A DNA stretch of 33,744 bases from Polyangiaceae bacterium (GTDB taxonomy: Bacteria; Myxococcota_A; Polyangia; Polyangiales; Polyangiaceae). The notes below the pieces were generated by a model. The model was not told where the DNA came from, made no database searches, and saw only the letters and a list, made by a program, of their open reading frames with translations. Below, piece by piece: positions 17,927 to 26,504 of the stretch. The DNA is taken from contig JAQSWN010000103.1 in NCBI GenBank assembly GCA_029266615.1, forward strand, positions 1 through 33,744, in the 5' to 3' direction. The position numbers were made by a program, and so were the translations under genes. Each line of letters opens with the position of its first letter. Position 1 is the stretch's first letter.

Positions 17927-17943
17927 AGCAATTACGGTGCCAC
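17927..17943 (-). promoter_or_regulatory. Sigma-54-type (-24/-12) element ahead of the response regulator
   Basis: On the minus strand the site is GTGGCACCGTAATTGCT: an exact TGGCAC-N5-TTGC match with GG and GC 10 bases apart. Predicted transcription start is ~17916, only 4 bases before the ATG at 17912, and would exclude a possible GAGG ribosome-binding site at 17918-17921. Either the mRNA is nearly leaderless or the match is not a working promoter. Confidence 0.5.
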
Positions 17944-18019
17944 CCGCGTGCCGCGGTCAAGGCACGTCGCCGCGGCGGAGGACGGGCGAGTGGCCGGAGG
18001 ATGCAGACGCACAAAACGA

Positions 18020-18050
18020 CCGAGGGGCGGCTTTGTGAGCCGCCCCTCGG
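18020..18050 (-). terminator. Intrinsic terminator of tRNA-Ala
   Basis: A 13-bp perfect stem (18020-18032 with 18038-18050) and a 5-base loop, followed on the minus strand by GTCGTTTTGTG. It begins four bases after the tRNA 3' end, so it fits a rho-independent terminator for the tRNA transcript. Confidence 0.8.
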
Positions 18051-18053
18051 AGG

Positions 18054-18126
18054 TGGAGCCAAGCGGGATCGAACCGCTGACCTCCTGACTGCCAGTCAGG
18101 CGCTCTCCCAGCTGAGCTATGGCCCC
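18054..18126 (-). tRNA. tRNA-Ala (anticodon GGC)
   Basis: 73 nucleotides folding as a standard cloverleaf on the minus strand: acceptor GGGGCCA paired with TGGCTCC (one G-U pair), D-arm GCTC/GAGC, anticodon stem CCTGA/TCAGG with loop CTGGCAG giving anticodon GGC, T-loop TTCGATC, discriminator A. The 3' CCA is not encoded (CCT follows). A terminator follows directly. The 83 bases between it and the next gene presumably hold its promoter, which I could not define. Confidence 0.96.
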
Positions 18127-18209
18127 GGGAAAGGAGGGCGGAGCTAACACGAAAAAACGAGCCCCGCTAGAGATTTCAGACCGAGCGAGCCACAATCTTC
18201 AAGATCGGC

Positions 18210-18536
18210 TCACGGCCGAACGGCTGGCTGCGGTGAGCCCGGCGGATTCGGCGGCGCGTTCACTCGGACGGCGCCTCCGGGGTTCGGAGCCGCCCCGGCA
18301 GGAGCGGCCGCGCTGGCGCCGGGGTTACCCGCGGCGGTCAGCTCGGCGGTCGTCTTGCCGTCGTCCCTGGTGGCGACATACACGATGCCAACCACGAGAA
18401 ATAGGCCGATTCCGAGCAGCGTGAGCCAGAGCGGCGTCGCCGGCTCGGGCGGGGGCGGGGGAGCGTGATGGTCGTCGTCGTGCTCGTGCTCGTCGTCGCC
18501 GTGCGCTTCTTCGTGCGGGTCGCCGTGGCCACTCAT
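18210..18536 (-). CDS. Small His/Asp-rich single-span membrane protein
   Basis: 108 residues from the ATG at 18536. The N-terminus (~1-30) is rich in His, Asp and Glu ('HEHDDDHHAP'), followed by a Pro run, a membrane helix (~38-58, 'WLTLLGIGLFLVVGIVYVA') and a Gly/Ala/Pro/Asn-rich tail. With no cleavable signal, the His-rich end probably faces the cytoplasm and could bind metal ions; that is inference from composition. A start 12 codons upstream (18572) is possible. No family recognised. Codon use matches its neighbours, which supports a real gene. Confidence 0.65.
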   Translation of the reverse strand: MSGHGDPHEEAHGDDEHEHDDDHHAPPPPPEPATPLWLTLLGIGLFLVVGIVYVATRDDGKTTAELTAAGNPGASAAAPAGAAPNPGGAVRVNAPPNPPGSPQPAVRP

Positions 18537-18604
18537 GGCGCCGCTTATTTTCGGTTTTCCGGCGGAGGTCAAGCGATCTCGCTGCGAGACGAGCGCCGGG
18601 CGGC

Positions 18605-18634
18605 TTGACCCTTCTCGGGGCGGGGTTTTAGGGT
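18605..18634 (+). promoter_or_regulatory. Possible housekeeping promoter for the second Ser/Thr kinase gene
   Basis: TTGACC (18605-18610) and TAGGGT (18629-18634) are 18 bases apart, about 44 bases before the ATG at 18678. The -35 matches five of six consensus bases, the -10 only three, so this is a tentative call. Confidence 0.35.
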
Positions 18635-18677
18635 ACGGCTACGGTGCCCCTTCGCGGAAGGCGGCCCGTGCCAGCCG

Positions 18678-20117
18678 ATGGCAAACACCCCCCAACAGCG
18701 TTACAAGGTTCTCGAGAAGGTCGCTGCCGGGGGAATGGCGGAGGTGTATCGAGCCGAAAGCGCCGGGCTCGAAGGCTTCAAGAAGATCGTCGCCATCAAG
18801 CGCGTTCTCCCGCACCTCTCGGAGAAGAAGCAGTTCATCGGCATGTTCCTGGACGAGGCGCGCGTCAGCGCTCACCTCTCCCACTCGAACTGCGTGCAGG
18901 TGTTCGACATCGGCGTCGGCGACAACACCTACTTCATCGTCATGGAGTACGTGGATGGCGCCGACCTGAAGGGCGTCATCGAGTTTCGGCGCAAGCACAA
19001 CCTGCCGTTCCCGGTCGAAGAAGCCTGCCTCATCTGCGTGAAGATTTGCGAAGGCTTGGCGTACGCGCACGAGCTCGTCGACAGCAAGGGCGACAGCCTC
19101 CACATCGTTCACCGCGACATGTCGCCGCCGAACGTGCTCATCACGCGGCACGGCGAGGTGAAGATCGTGGACTTCGGTCTGGCCAAAGCCAATAGCCAGC
19201 TGGAACGCAGCGAGCCCGGCATCATCAAGGGCAAGTTCAGCTACCTCTCGCCGGAAGCGGCGAAGGGCGGCGTCGTAGACGCGCGAACCGACATCTTCGC
19301 GGTCGGCATCATCTTGTGGGAGCTCTTGGCCGGGCGTCGCCTGTTCATGGGCGAGAGCGACCTGGAGACCGTGCGCATGGTGCAATCCGCGCGCGTACCC
19401 TCCATCCGTGAGATCAACCGCGCCGTTTCGCCCGAGCTCGAGCGCGTGTTGCTCAAGTCCCTCACGGAGGACCCGAACGATCGCTACCAGCGCGCGAGGG
19501 ACTTCGGCAAGGCGCTCAACCAGCTCTTGTTCACGATGGGCCGCAGCGTCTCCTCCTTCGAGATCGCGGAGCTCGTCGAGCCCATCCGCAAGGAGCGGGA
19601 ACAGAAGCGCCGCGCCCAGAAGCGTCAGTCGATCATCGGCACGCTGATCGACGAGGCCATGCTCGAGTTCACGTCGATCGACACCGGTGGCGATCGCAAG
19701 TCGACGGGCGGTGGTGGCTCGGTCGTCGGCTCACTCCCCCTGGAAATCGGCGGCTTCAAGCCGAACGACTGGGGAGAGGATCTCGGCAACCTCGGGCTGT
19801 CGTCGCCGCGTTCGCAAGGCCAAGGCGGGGACGCGTTCGAGATCGGTAACCTCGCCGCGCTCGAGGACGACCCGCTCTCCGGCCGCGTGCGATCCATTTC
19901 CTCGTCACCGCCAAGCCTCGCGAGCCTCGAGGGGGATTCGGAGCCGCCCCCGCGCGTCGCGTCGCCCGCGGTTCGGCCGCCCACGTCCGTCGCTCCTCCC
20001 GAGCCGTTCCCGAGCCCGAAGGGCGCCGGTAAGGGCGGGGTGGTCGCCGCCCTGGTCGTGTTCGTTCTGCTCGCCGCAGGGGCCGGCGCGTACTTTGGCG
20101 GCTTGATCCCCCACTGA
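18678..20117 (+). CDS. Membrane-anchored Ser/Thr protein kinase
   Basis: 479 residues. The kinase domain (~9-280) has AAGGMAEV (16-23) in the glycine loop, ATP-binding Lys41, HRD (145-147, followed by MSPPN) and DFG (165-167, in VDFGLAKAN). 'GKFSYLSPEAAKG' ends the activation segment. The HRDxSPxN form is the one commonly expanded in myxobacteria. After the kinase come a basic helical region (~300-320), a Gly/Ser/Pro-rich linker and one membrane helix (~452-472, 'GGVVAALVVFVLLAAGAGAYF') almost at the C-terminus, so nearly the whole protein is cytoplasmic. Encoded alone, with convergent and divergent neighbours; its targets are unknown. Confidence 0.92.
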   Translation: MANTPQQRYKVLEKVAAGGMAEVYRAESAGLEGFKKIVAIKRVLPHLSEKKQFIGMFLDEARVSAHLSHSNCVQVFDIGVGDNTYFIVMEYVDGADLKGVIEFRRKHNLPFPVEEACLICVKICEGLAYAHELVDSKGDSLHIVHRDMSPPNVLITRHGEVKIVDFGLAKANSQLERSEPGIIKGKFSYLSPEAAKGGVVDARTDIFAVGIILWELLAGRRLFMGESDLETVRMVQSARVPSIREINRAVSPELERVLLKSLTEDPNDRYQRARDFGKALNQLLFTMGRSVSSFEIAELVEPIRKEREQKRRAQKRQSIIGTLIDEAMLEFTSIDTGGDRKSTGGGGSVVGSLPLEIGGFKPNDWGEDLGNLGLSSPRSQGQGGDAFEIGNLAALEDDPLSGRVRSISSSPPSLASLEGDSEPPPRVASPAVRPPTSVAPPEPFPSPKGAGKGGVVAALVVFVLLAAGAGAYFGGLIPH

Positions 20118-20153
20118 CTCGCAGCGCAAGCGCGCTCGAACCCGCCGGGCGTG

Positions 20154-20213
20154 CTCGAGAAGTTCACAAAGAGGGGAGGAGGTCCCTCCTGATCTCTCTG
20201 TGAATCTCTCGAG
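20154..20213. terminator. Large imperfect hairpin between convergent genes
   Basis: Arms 20154-20173 and 20194-20213 pair over 20 bases with three mismatches; the inner sequence contains a further short GGAGG/CCTCC pairing. It lies between the kinase stop (20117) and the tpm stop (20229) of opposing genes, so it likely acts as a bidirectional transcription end. Confidence 0.6.
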
Positions 20214-20228
20214 CCGCAAGGAGGCGAG

Positions 20229-20873
20229 TTACCGGAGCTCGAGCAGGTAGCTGTTCTCTTGCACGAAGGTTGCCCCGCGCGAGATCGGACCGGGCGCCTC
20301 CGACCGCGCGTCCTCGCTGGCCAGCGGTGTGACCGTGAAGCCAGAAAATAGGCGCGAGACCTCGTCCGGCGATACGTCGAAAGGGGGACCGCCGAGCGCG
20401 TCGTAGTGGAGCGTAACCAGTAGCGCCCGAGCTTTGGGCGCGAGGAGCGTCGGCAGATGCGCGGCGTAGCGCGCACGCAGCTCGTCTGGCAACGCGATCA
20501 ACGCGGCGCGATCGTACACGCCGTCGCAGTGGCCGGTGAGCTCCGGTGTTGCCGCGAAGAAGTCTCCCACGAAAATCGAGAGGGCGCCCCGTCGGTATTC
20601 CACGAAGGCGCCTCGTTCCACGCGGTCCGCGACCAGGTTACGTTCGTCGAAGAACGCCTTCGCCGCCAGCTCGCTGAGCTCCACCCCGACGACCTCGTGG
20701 CCTTGCGTGACTAACCACTCGAGATCAGCGGACTTCCCGCACAGCGGCACGAGGACGCGAATGGTTGGACCCAAAACGCGAGGGTGATGCTCAACGAGGC
20801 GCGGATTCGGGTCCGCGCGATGGAAGCCGATGCGGCCCTCCTGCCAGCGCTCTAGCCAGTAGTCGGGCTGCAT
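20229..20873 (-). CDS. tpm: Thiopurine S-methyltransferase family protein
   Basis: 214 residues, the usual length of bacterial TPMT (about 218 in Pseudomonas). The N-terminus 'YWLERWQEGRIGFHRADPNP' and 'VLVPLCGKSADLEWL' followed by 'GHEVVGVELSE' are family hallmarks; the latter is the S-adenosylmethionine-binding region. The enzyme methylates aromatic thiols and, in some bacteria, selenium and tellurium compounds. It starts 22 bases after infC on the same strand and lacks a clear ribosome-binding site, so it is probably read through from infC. Soluble, cytoplasmic. Next to infC one would normally expect ribosomal protein genes, which makes its place unusual. Confidence 0.92.
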   Translation of the reverse strand: MQPDYWLERWQEGRIGFHRADPNPRLVEHHPRVLGPTIRVLVPLCGKSADLEWLVTQGHEVVGVELSELAAKAFFDERNLVADRVERGAFVEYRRGALSIFVGDFFAATPELTGHCDGVYDRAALIALPDELRARYAAHLPTLLAPKARALLVTLHYDALGGPPFDVSPDEVSRLFSGFTVTPLASEDARSEAPGPISRGATFVQENSYLLELR

Positions 20874-20894
20874 CGGAGCAGGCTCAGGGAGAGC

Positions 20895-21635
<741 letters not shown>

Positions 21636-21673
21636 CTTGTTTGTCTCTCCTCTAGATGAGCTGCCTTAACAGC

Positions 21674-23662
21674 CTAATTTTGCTTCTGTGTGACGCGCGG
21701 GGGAAGGGCTTCTTTCGCCAGCCGCTCCACCACGTCCGCCACCGTCATCGGGGGCAAATCCCCCTCTTCGCGGGAGCGTAGCGCGACGGTGCCACCCGTC
21801 ACCTCGCTCTCGCCAATCACGCCAATGTAAGGCGTGCGTAGGTTTCGTGCGTTTCTTATTTTGGCGCCGAGCTTGTCCCGCCCCGCGTCCACCCCCGCGC
21901 GAATACCGCGAGCCTTGAGCGCCGCTAGGACCTCGAAGGCATAGTCGGCCTGCTTTTCGCTGACGGTGACCAGCGTGATTTGCTCCGGCGCGAGCCAGAC
22001 CGGGAACTTACCGGCACAGTGCTCGATGTAGATTCCGAAGAACCTCTCCACTGAGCCCAAGATCGCCCGGTGCAGCATGACTGGACGCTGGGCGCTGCCG
22101 TCGTTGCCGATGAACTCCAGCCCGAAGCGCTCGGGCATCGAGTAATCCAGCTGAATCGTGCCGAGCTGCCAGCTGCGTTTGAGCGCGTCCACCACGTGGA
22201 ACTCCAGCTTCGGCCCGTAGAACGCGCCTTCACCGGGCAGTTTTTCGAACGGCACGCCCGCGCTGACGAGGGCGCGCTCCAAGGCGCTTTCGGCCTTGTC
22301 CCACAGCTCGTCTGACCCGAGGCGCTGTTCCGGCCGGAGCGCCAGCTTCACGCTGATGCTCGTGAACTCGAACGCCGCGTACACCTCGAACAGCAGCTTG
22401 TTGAAGCTGGTGATTTCCTGCTCCAGCTGGTCCGGGGTGCAGAAAATGTGCGCGTCGTCCTGGCAGAAGCTGCGGACGCGAGCGAGCCCGTGGACCACGC
22501 CCGCGCGCTCGTAACGGTGCAGTCGCCCGAAGTCCGCCACGCGCCAGGGCAGCTCCCGGTAGCTGCGGCGGCGCTGCCCGAAGACCAAGCAGTGGCCGGG
22601 GCAGTTCATCGGCTTCGCCGCAATCCAGTCCAGATCTTTGCGGGGCTCGCTATCGTGCTCCGGCTTCAGCTGCTCCGAGGGCACGGGCAAGTACATGTTT
22701 TCCATGTAGTTTGCGAGGTGCCCGGAGGTCTCATACAGCTTCTTGTCGAAGAACTGAGGAGTGATGACCTCTTCGTAGCCGTACTCCACGTACAGGCCGC
22801 GGATGTACTCCACGAGGCGGTTGTAGATGCCCGCGCCACGCGGCAGGAAGAACGGCATTGCCGGCGCGTACTCGTGGAACATGAAAAGCTCGAGCTCTTT
22901 GCCCAGCTTCCGGTGGTCCCGAGCCTTCGCCTCTTCCAGCAGCTTGAGGTGCTCTTGCAGCTGCTCTTCGGTCGGGAAAGCCGTCCCGTAGATGCGCTGC
23001 AGCATCGGGTTGCGCTCGTCCCCGCGCCAATAGGCACCGGCGACGCTCATCAGCTTCACCGCGCCGATTTGGCCGGTGTGCTGCACGTGCGGGCCGCGGC
23101 ACACGTCGAACCAGGTGCCTTGGGGCCTCGAAGGCAAGCCGTGGCGGTAGAGCGAGATAGGCTCCCCTTGGGGGATGGCGTCGATGATCTCGAGCTTGAA
23201 CTTCTCGCCCATCTTCTCGAACAGGTCCTTGGCCTGCTCGCGGCTCACCTCTTCGCGAGTGAACGGGCGCTTCTCCTTGATGATCCGGCGCATCTCTTTT
23301 TCGATGCTGGCCAGGTCCTTCTCGGTGAAGGGGCCCTCTGGGCGATAAAAGTCGTAGAAGAAGCCGGCGTCGATTGCCGGACCGATGGTGACCTGCGTCC
23401 CGGGAAAGAGGCGCTGCACCGCGTCCGCCATCACGTGCGCGGCGGAGTGACGAATCACCTCCAAGGCGCCCGGCTCGCCGGTCTTGACGGGCTGAACGCT
23501 GCTGCCCGGTGCGACCGGTGTGTGCAGGTCGCGCAGCTTGCCGTCGACCCATGCGGCTACGACATCCGGCGTTCGCTCTCCGCTTTTCTCGAGGAGCTCG
23601 CCGGGGGTCACGCTTTCGGTCCCCACCGACGTGGTCACAACGAAAGCTGCCTGGCGGCGCAT
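21674..23662 (-). CDS. thrS: Threonyl-tRNA synthetase
   Basis: 662 residues: TGS-like N-terminal domain (~1-65), editing/second additional domain (~75-245, 'IRHSAAHVMADAVQ', 'GFFYDF'), class II catalytic core (~275-560) and anticodon-binding domain (~565-655). Zinc ligands expected in ThrRS are present: Cys354 in MNCPGH, His391 in VVHGLARVR and His531 in PVMLHRA. It charges tRNA-Thr and removes mis-attached Ser. The gene lies 79 bases downstream of tRNA-Val and 38 bases upstream of infC, the usual thrS-infC order. No leader hairpin resembling E. coli thrS operator control was recognised. Confidence 0.97.
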   Translation of the reverse strand: MRRQAAFVVTTSVGTESVTPGELLEKSGERTPDVVAAWVDGKLRDLHTPVAPGSSVQPVKTGEPGALEVIRHSAAHVMADAVQRLFPGTQVTIGPAIDAGFFYDFYRPEGPFTEKDLASIEKEMRRIIKEKRPFTREEVSREQAKDLFEKMGEKFKLEIIDAIPQGEPISLYRHGLPSRPQGTWFDVCRGPHVQHTGQIGAVKLMSVAGAYWRGDERNPMLQRIYGTAFPTEEQLQEHLKLLEEAKARDHRKLGKELELFMFHEYAPAMPFFLPRGAGIYNRLVEYIRGLYVEYGYEEVITPQFFDKKLYETSGHLANYMENMYLPVPSEQLKPEHDSEPRKDLDWIAAKPMNCPGHCLVFGQRRRSYRELPWRVADFGRLHRYERAGVVHGLARVRSFCQDDAHIFCTPDQLEQEITSFNKLLFEVYAAFEFTSISVKLALRPEQRLGSDELWDKAESALERALVSAGVPFEKLPGEGAFYGPKLEFHVVDALKRSWQLGTIQLDYSMPERFGLEFIGNDGSAQRPVMLHRAILGSVERFFGIYIEHCAGKFPVWLAPEQITLVTVSEKQADYAFEVLAALKARGIRAGVDAGRDKLGAKIRNARNLRTPYIGVIGESEVTGGTVALRSREEGDLPPMTVADVVERLAKEALPPRVTQKQN

Positions 23663-23741
23663 GCCGCCCCAGAGACGGAGCCGAGGCCCCGCGTTCCGAG
23701 CGCTGCGGATTGAAAGAAACTGGAGGAAACAGCAGCTTTTG

Positions 23742-23813
23742 TAGGCGCGGCCAGGATTGAACTGGCGACCCCTACCGTGTCAAGGTAATGCTCTACCACT
23801 GAGCTACGCGCCT
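23742..23813 (-). tRNA. tRNA-Val (anticodon GAC)
   Basis: 72 nucleotides on the minus strand. Acceptor AGGCGCG pairs perfectly with CGCGCCT; D-stem GCTC/GAGC; anticodon stem TTACC/GGTAG with loop TTGACAC giving GAC; T-stem GCCAG/CTGGC with loop TTCAATC; discriminator A; CCA not encoded. It reads toward thrS and may share its transcript, as no terminator is visible in the 79 bases between them. The region upstream (23814-24022, 209 bases) has a short hairpin at 23822-23837 and no gene I can support. Confidence 0.95.
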
Positions 23814-24022
23814 GTGGGGGGGCGGGCTGGAGCCCGCAAGCAGACTGTTTCCGTCCAAGAATCAGGGCCCTGCCTCTACAACCCGATCTCGAGGGTGTCA
23901 AGCAGACGTGAGACTCGGGGCGCACGTTCTCGCACGCCGCCGCGTCCCTCCTCATTCACGGTCGGGCAGCGGCGCGCTCTGCGCCGTTTCATGAAGGCCT
24001 GCGTTCCTTGCGCGGCCACGGG

Positions 24023-24367
24023 ATGTTGGGTATAGGCGCGACCGCGCAGGCTGCCCCGGCACAACCAGCTTCTTCGGCCCAAGACCCGGGGATCATGAGC
24101 TACCTGCCGCTGCTGCTCATCGTGGTGATGATCCCGCTCCTCTTGTTGTCGTCGCGCTCGCAGTCGAAGAAGCAAGCGGCGGTAATCTCGTCCCTCGCCA
24201 AGGGTGACCGCGTGCTGCTCCAAGGTGGCGTCGTGGGCAAGCTGGTGGAGCTGGGTGACCGCTACGCCAAGGTGGAGATCGCGCCCGGCGTGAAGGTGGA
24301 CTTCCTCAAGAATGCGCTGCTCGGCAAGGACACGCCGGAGACAGCGGCTCAAGCGGAGAAGAGGTAA
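24023..24367 (+). CDS. yajC: YajC, accessory subunit of the Sec translocase
   Basis: 114 residues from the ATG at 24023 (a TTG at 24008 is also possible; neither has a strong ribosome-binding site). A short Ala/Gln-rich N-terminus precedes one membrane helix (~27-44, 'YLPLLLIVVMIPLLLLS') and a cytoplasmic YajC domain with 'KKQAAVISSLAKGDRVLLQGGVVGKL' (~51-76) and 'VEIAPGVKVDFLKNAL'. YajC associates with SecDF in the inner membrane. Gene order yajC-secD-secF, with three bases to secD, is the standard operon. Confidence 0.93.
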   Translation: MLGIGATAQAAPAQPASSAQDPGIMSYLPLLLIVVMIPLLLLSSRSQSKKQAAVISSLAKGDRVLLQGGVVGKLVELGDRYAKVEIAPGVKVDFLKNALLGKDTPETAAQAEKR

Positions 24368-24370
24368 GCC

Positions 24371-26500
24371 GTGGGTACCGAACGAGTGCTCACGGCAGTC
24401 CTCGGCGCGTTCGCGCTGATGCTCCTGCTCTCCGGTTTGGTCGGACGGCAACGCCGCCTCTCGAGCTGGATTGGCGCCGTCGCGGCTGGCGCGGCCGCGT
24501 TCGCCGCCTATCACGACGCCTTCTGGGCGATGGTGATCTTGGGGATGATCTCGCTCACGGCCGCGTTCGCTTCCGTCGACGTGTTCGAGCTCGGTTGGCG
24601 GCTGCGCTTCTCGCTCGCGACTGCGGTCGCCGGCCTCGCCTTCCTGGTGCTCTGGCCCACGTTGCCGGCGCTCACGGGCGGCAAAATTCCGTGCCCGGAT
24701 TACATCGAAGATCGCGTCGGTTTCCGCCTCGTCGCGGGGTTGGATCTGCGCGGCGGCTTGCGTCTCGTTTACGCGGTGGACGTAGACGCGGCCATCAAAG
24801 ACAAGCGCGATAGCTACTACGAAGACATGCGGCGCGAAGCCGCCAAAGTGTACGGGTTCGTCAAGGCGGACAAGGACGGCAAGAGCGACGAAATCCCGTC
24901 GGACGACGCTTACGCCAAGCTCCGCGAGAAGGTCGAAATCGAGTCGCCGCGCGCGCCCGCGAACGTGATTCGCCTGAAGGTGAAGGAAGGCGCCGACCCG
25001 ACGAAGCTGGACGACCGCTTCCTGGAGAAGTTCCGGAGCGAGCTGTCGTTCACGCGCACCGCGGACCAGCGTAACCTCGAGTTCAAGGTCAAGAGCTCGG
25101 TCGAGACGAGCATCCGCGAGCGCGCAGTCAGCCAGGCCAAGGAAATCATCGCTCGTCGCGTGGACGAGCTCGGCTTGCGCGAGGCGGCCATCTCCACGCG
25201 CGAAGAAGACATCATCGTGGAGGTTCCGGGCGAGGACGAGAAAGCGTTCTCCACCATCCGCGAGATTATCAGCAAGACTGCGCGCCTCGAGTTCAAGCTC
25301 CTCGACGACGACACGGACTTCTTCGGCAAGCTCCAGCCGACCCTCGCCAAGGACAGCCTCCCGGAAGGCCTCGAGTTCCAGCAGGAGAACGCGCCCATCG
25401 GTCGTGACGAAGAGGGCTCGCAGCGCTCGCGCACGAACACCTTCGCCATCCTCAACAAGCTCCCGACGGAGACGACCACGCAGACGCTCCAGCGTTTCCG
25501 GGAGTGGGTCGCGACCCTACCGGTCCCGGCGGACCGCGAGGTCGGCTTCGAGATGCTCAAGCAGGTGGTGGACGAGAACACCGGCAAGGAAGAGGAGCGC
25601 GGCTTTCGCACCTTCTTCCTCAAGAGCCGCGCGGAAGTGACCGGCGACCAGATCCGGGACGCGGGCGCTTCGCCGCAACAAGGCGGGGCGGGGCTCGGCG
25701 GCTGGGTCGTGAACCTCACCTTCAACGACAACGGCGGCCGCATCTTCGAGCGCATCACGGAAGCGAACGTGAAGCGCCGTTTCGCCATCATCTTGGACGG
25801 CCGCGTTTCCAGCGCTCCCGTCATCCAGAACAAGATCAGCGGCGGGCACTGCCAAATCACGCTCGGCGCGGGGGACCCGGAGTCGCAGCTGCGCGAGGCG
25901 CGCCAGCTCGAGCTGGTGCTTCGTTCTGGTGCCCTCCCGGCGCCGATCTCGCCGTCCAACGAGCAGCGCATCGGTGCTTCGCTCGGCAGCGACTCGATCA
26001 AGCTCGCGGTTCAGGGCACGCTCGGCGGCACCACGCTGGTGCTGCTGTTCATGCTCGTCTACTACCATCGGGCCGGCTTGATCGCCGACATCGCGGTGGC
26101 GCTGAACCTGTTCCTGCAGCTCGCCGTCCTCGCTTCCTTCGGGGCGTCGATGACGCTGCCGGGAATCGCCGGGTTGGCGCTCACCGTCGGTATGTCGGTG
26201 GACAACAACATCCTCATCAACGAGCGCATACGTGAGGAAATAGCCTTAGGTAAGAGCATGCGCGCGGCGGTGGAGGTCGGCTACAAGCGCGCCCTCGCCG
26301 CGATCGTGGACGGCCACGTCACTACGGTGATCGCGGGCGTCGTGCTCATGCAGTACGGAACCGGCCCCCTCAAGGGCTTCGCGGTGACGCTGATGGTCGG
26401 CGTCATCTGCAACGTGTTCACGGGCGTCCTCGTGACGCGACTGATGTTCGACCTGTGGGTCCGTTGGATTGGCCGTTCCGGTCAGCTGGATATGGGGTGA
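24371..26500 (+). CDS. secD: SecD, protein-export membrane protein with extended N-terminus
   Basis: 709 residues from a GTG start. SecD uses the proton gradient to pull exported proteins through SecYEG. Family motifs: GLDLRGG (123-129), the periplasmic P1 domain, and the C-terminal membrane block (~545-700) with 'GIAGLALTVGMSVDNNILINERIREE' (~597-622). Typical SecD has one helix before P1; here the first 100 residues hold about four hydrophobic stretches (~6-24, ~33-47, ~51-68, ~80-98). The periplasmic region (~110-540) is also long, with two highly charged segments. Catalytic and membrane parts appear intact. secF follows after 4 bases. Confidence 0.95.
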   Translation: MGTERVLTAVLGAFALMLLLSGLVGRQRRLSSWIGAVAAGAAAFAAYHDAFWAMVILGMISLTAAFASVDVFELGWRLRFSLATAVAGLAFLVLWPTLPALTGGKIPCPDYIEDRVGFRLVAGLDLRGGLRLVYAVDVDAAIKDKRDSYYEDMRREAAKVYGFVKADKDGKSDEIPSDDAYAKLREKVEIESPRAPANVIRLKVKEGADPTKLDDRFLEKFRSELSFTRTADQRNLEFKVKSSVETSIRERAVSQAKEIIARRVDELGLREAAISTREEDIIVEVPGEDEKAFSTIREIISKTARLEFKLLDDDTDFFGKLQPTLAKDSLPEGLEFQQENAPIGRDEEGSQRSRTNTFAILNKLPTETTTQTLQRFREWVATLPVPADREVGFEMLKQVVDENTGKEEERGFRTFFLKSRAEVTGDQIRDAGASPQQGGAGLGGWVVNLTFNDNGGRIFERITEANVKRRFAIILDGRVSSAPVIQNKISGGHCQITLGAGDPESQLREARQLELVLRSGALPAPISPSNEQRIGASLGSDSIKLAVQGTLGGTTLVLLFMLVYYHRAGLIADIAVALNLFLQLAVLASFGASMTLPGIAGLALTVGMSVDNNILINERIREEIALGKSMRAAVEVGYKRALAAIVDGHVTTVIAGVVLMQYGTGPLKGFAVTLMVGVICNVFTGVLVTRLMFDLWVRWIGRSGQLDMG

Positions 26501-26504
26501 CGCG

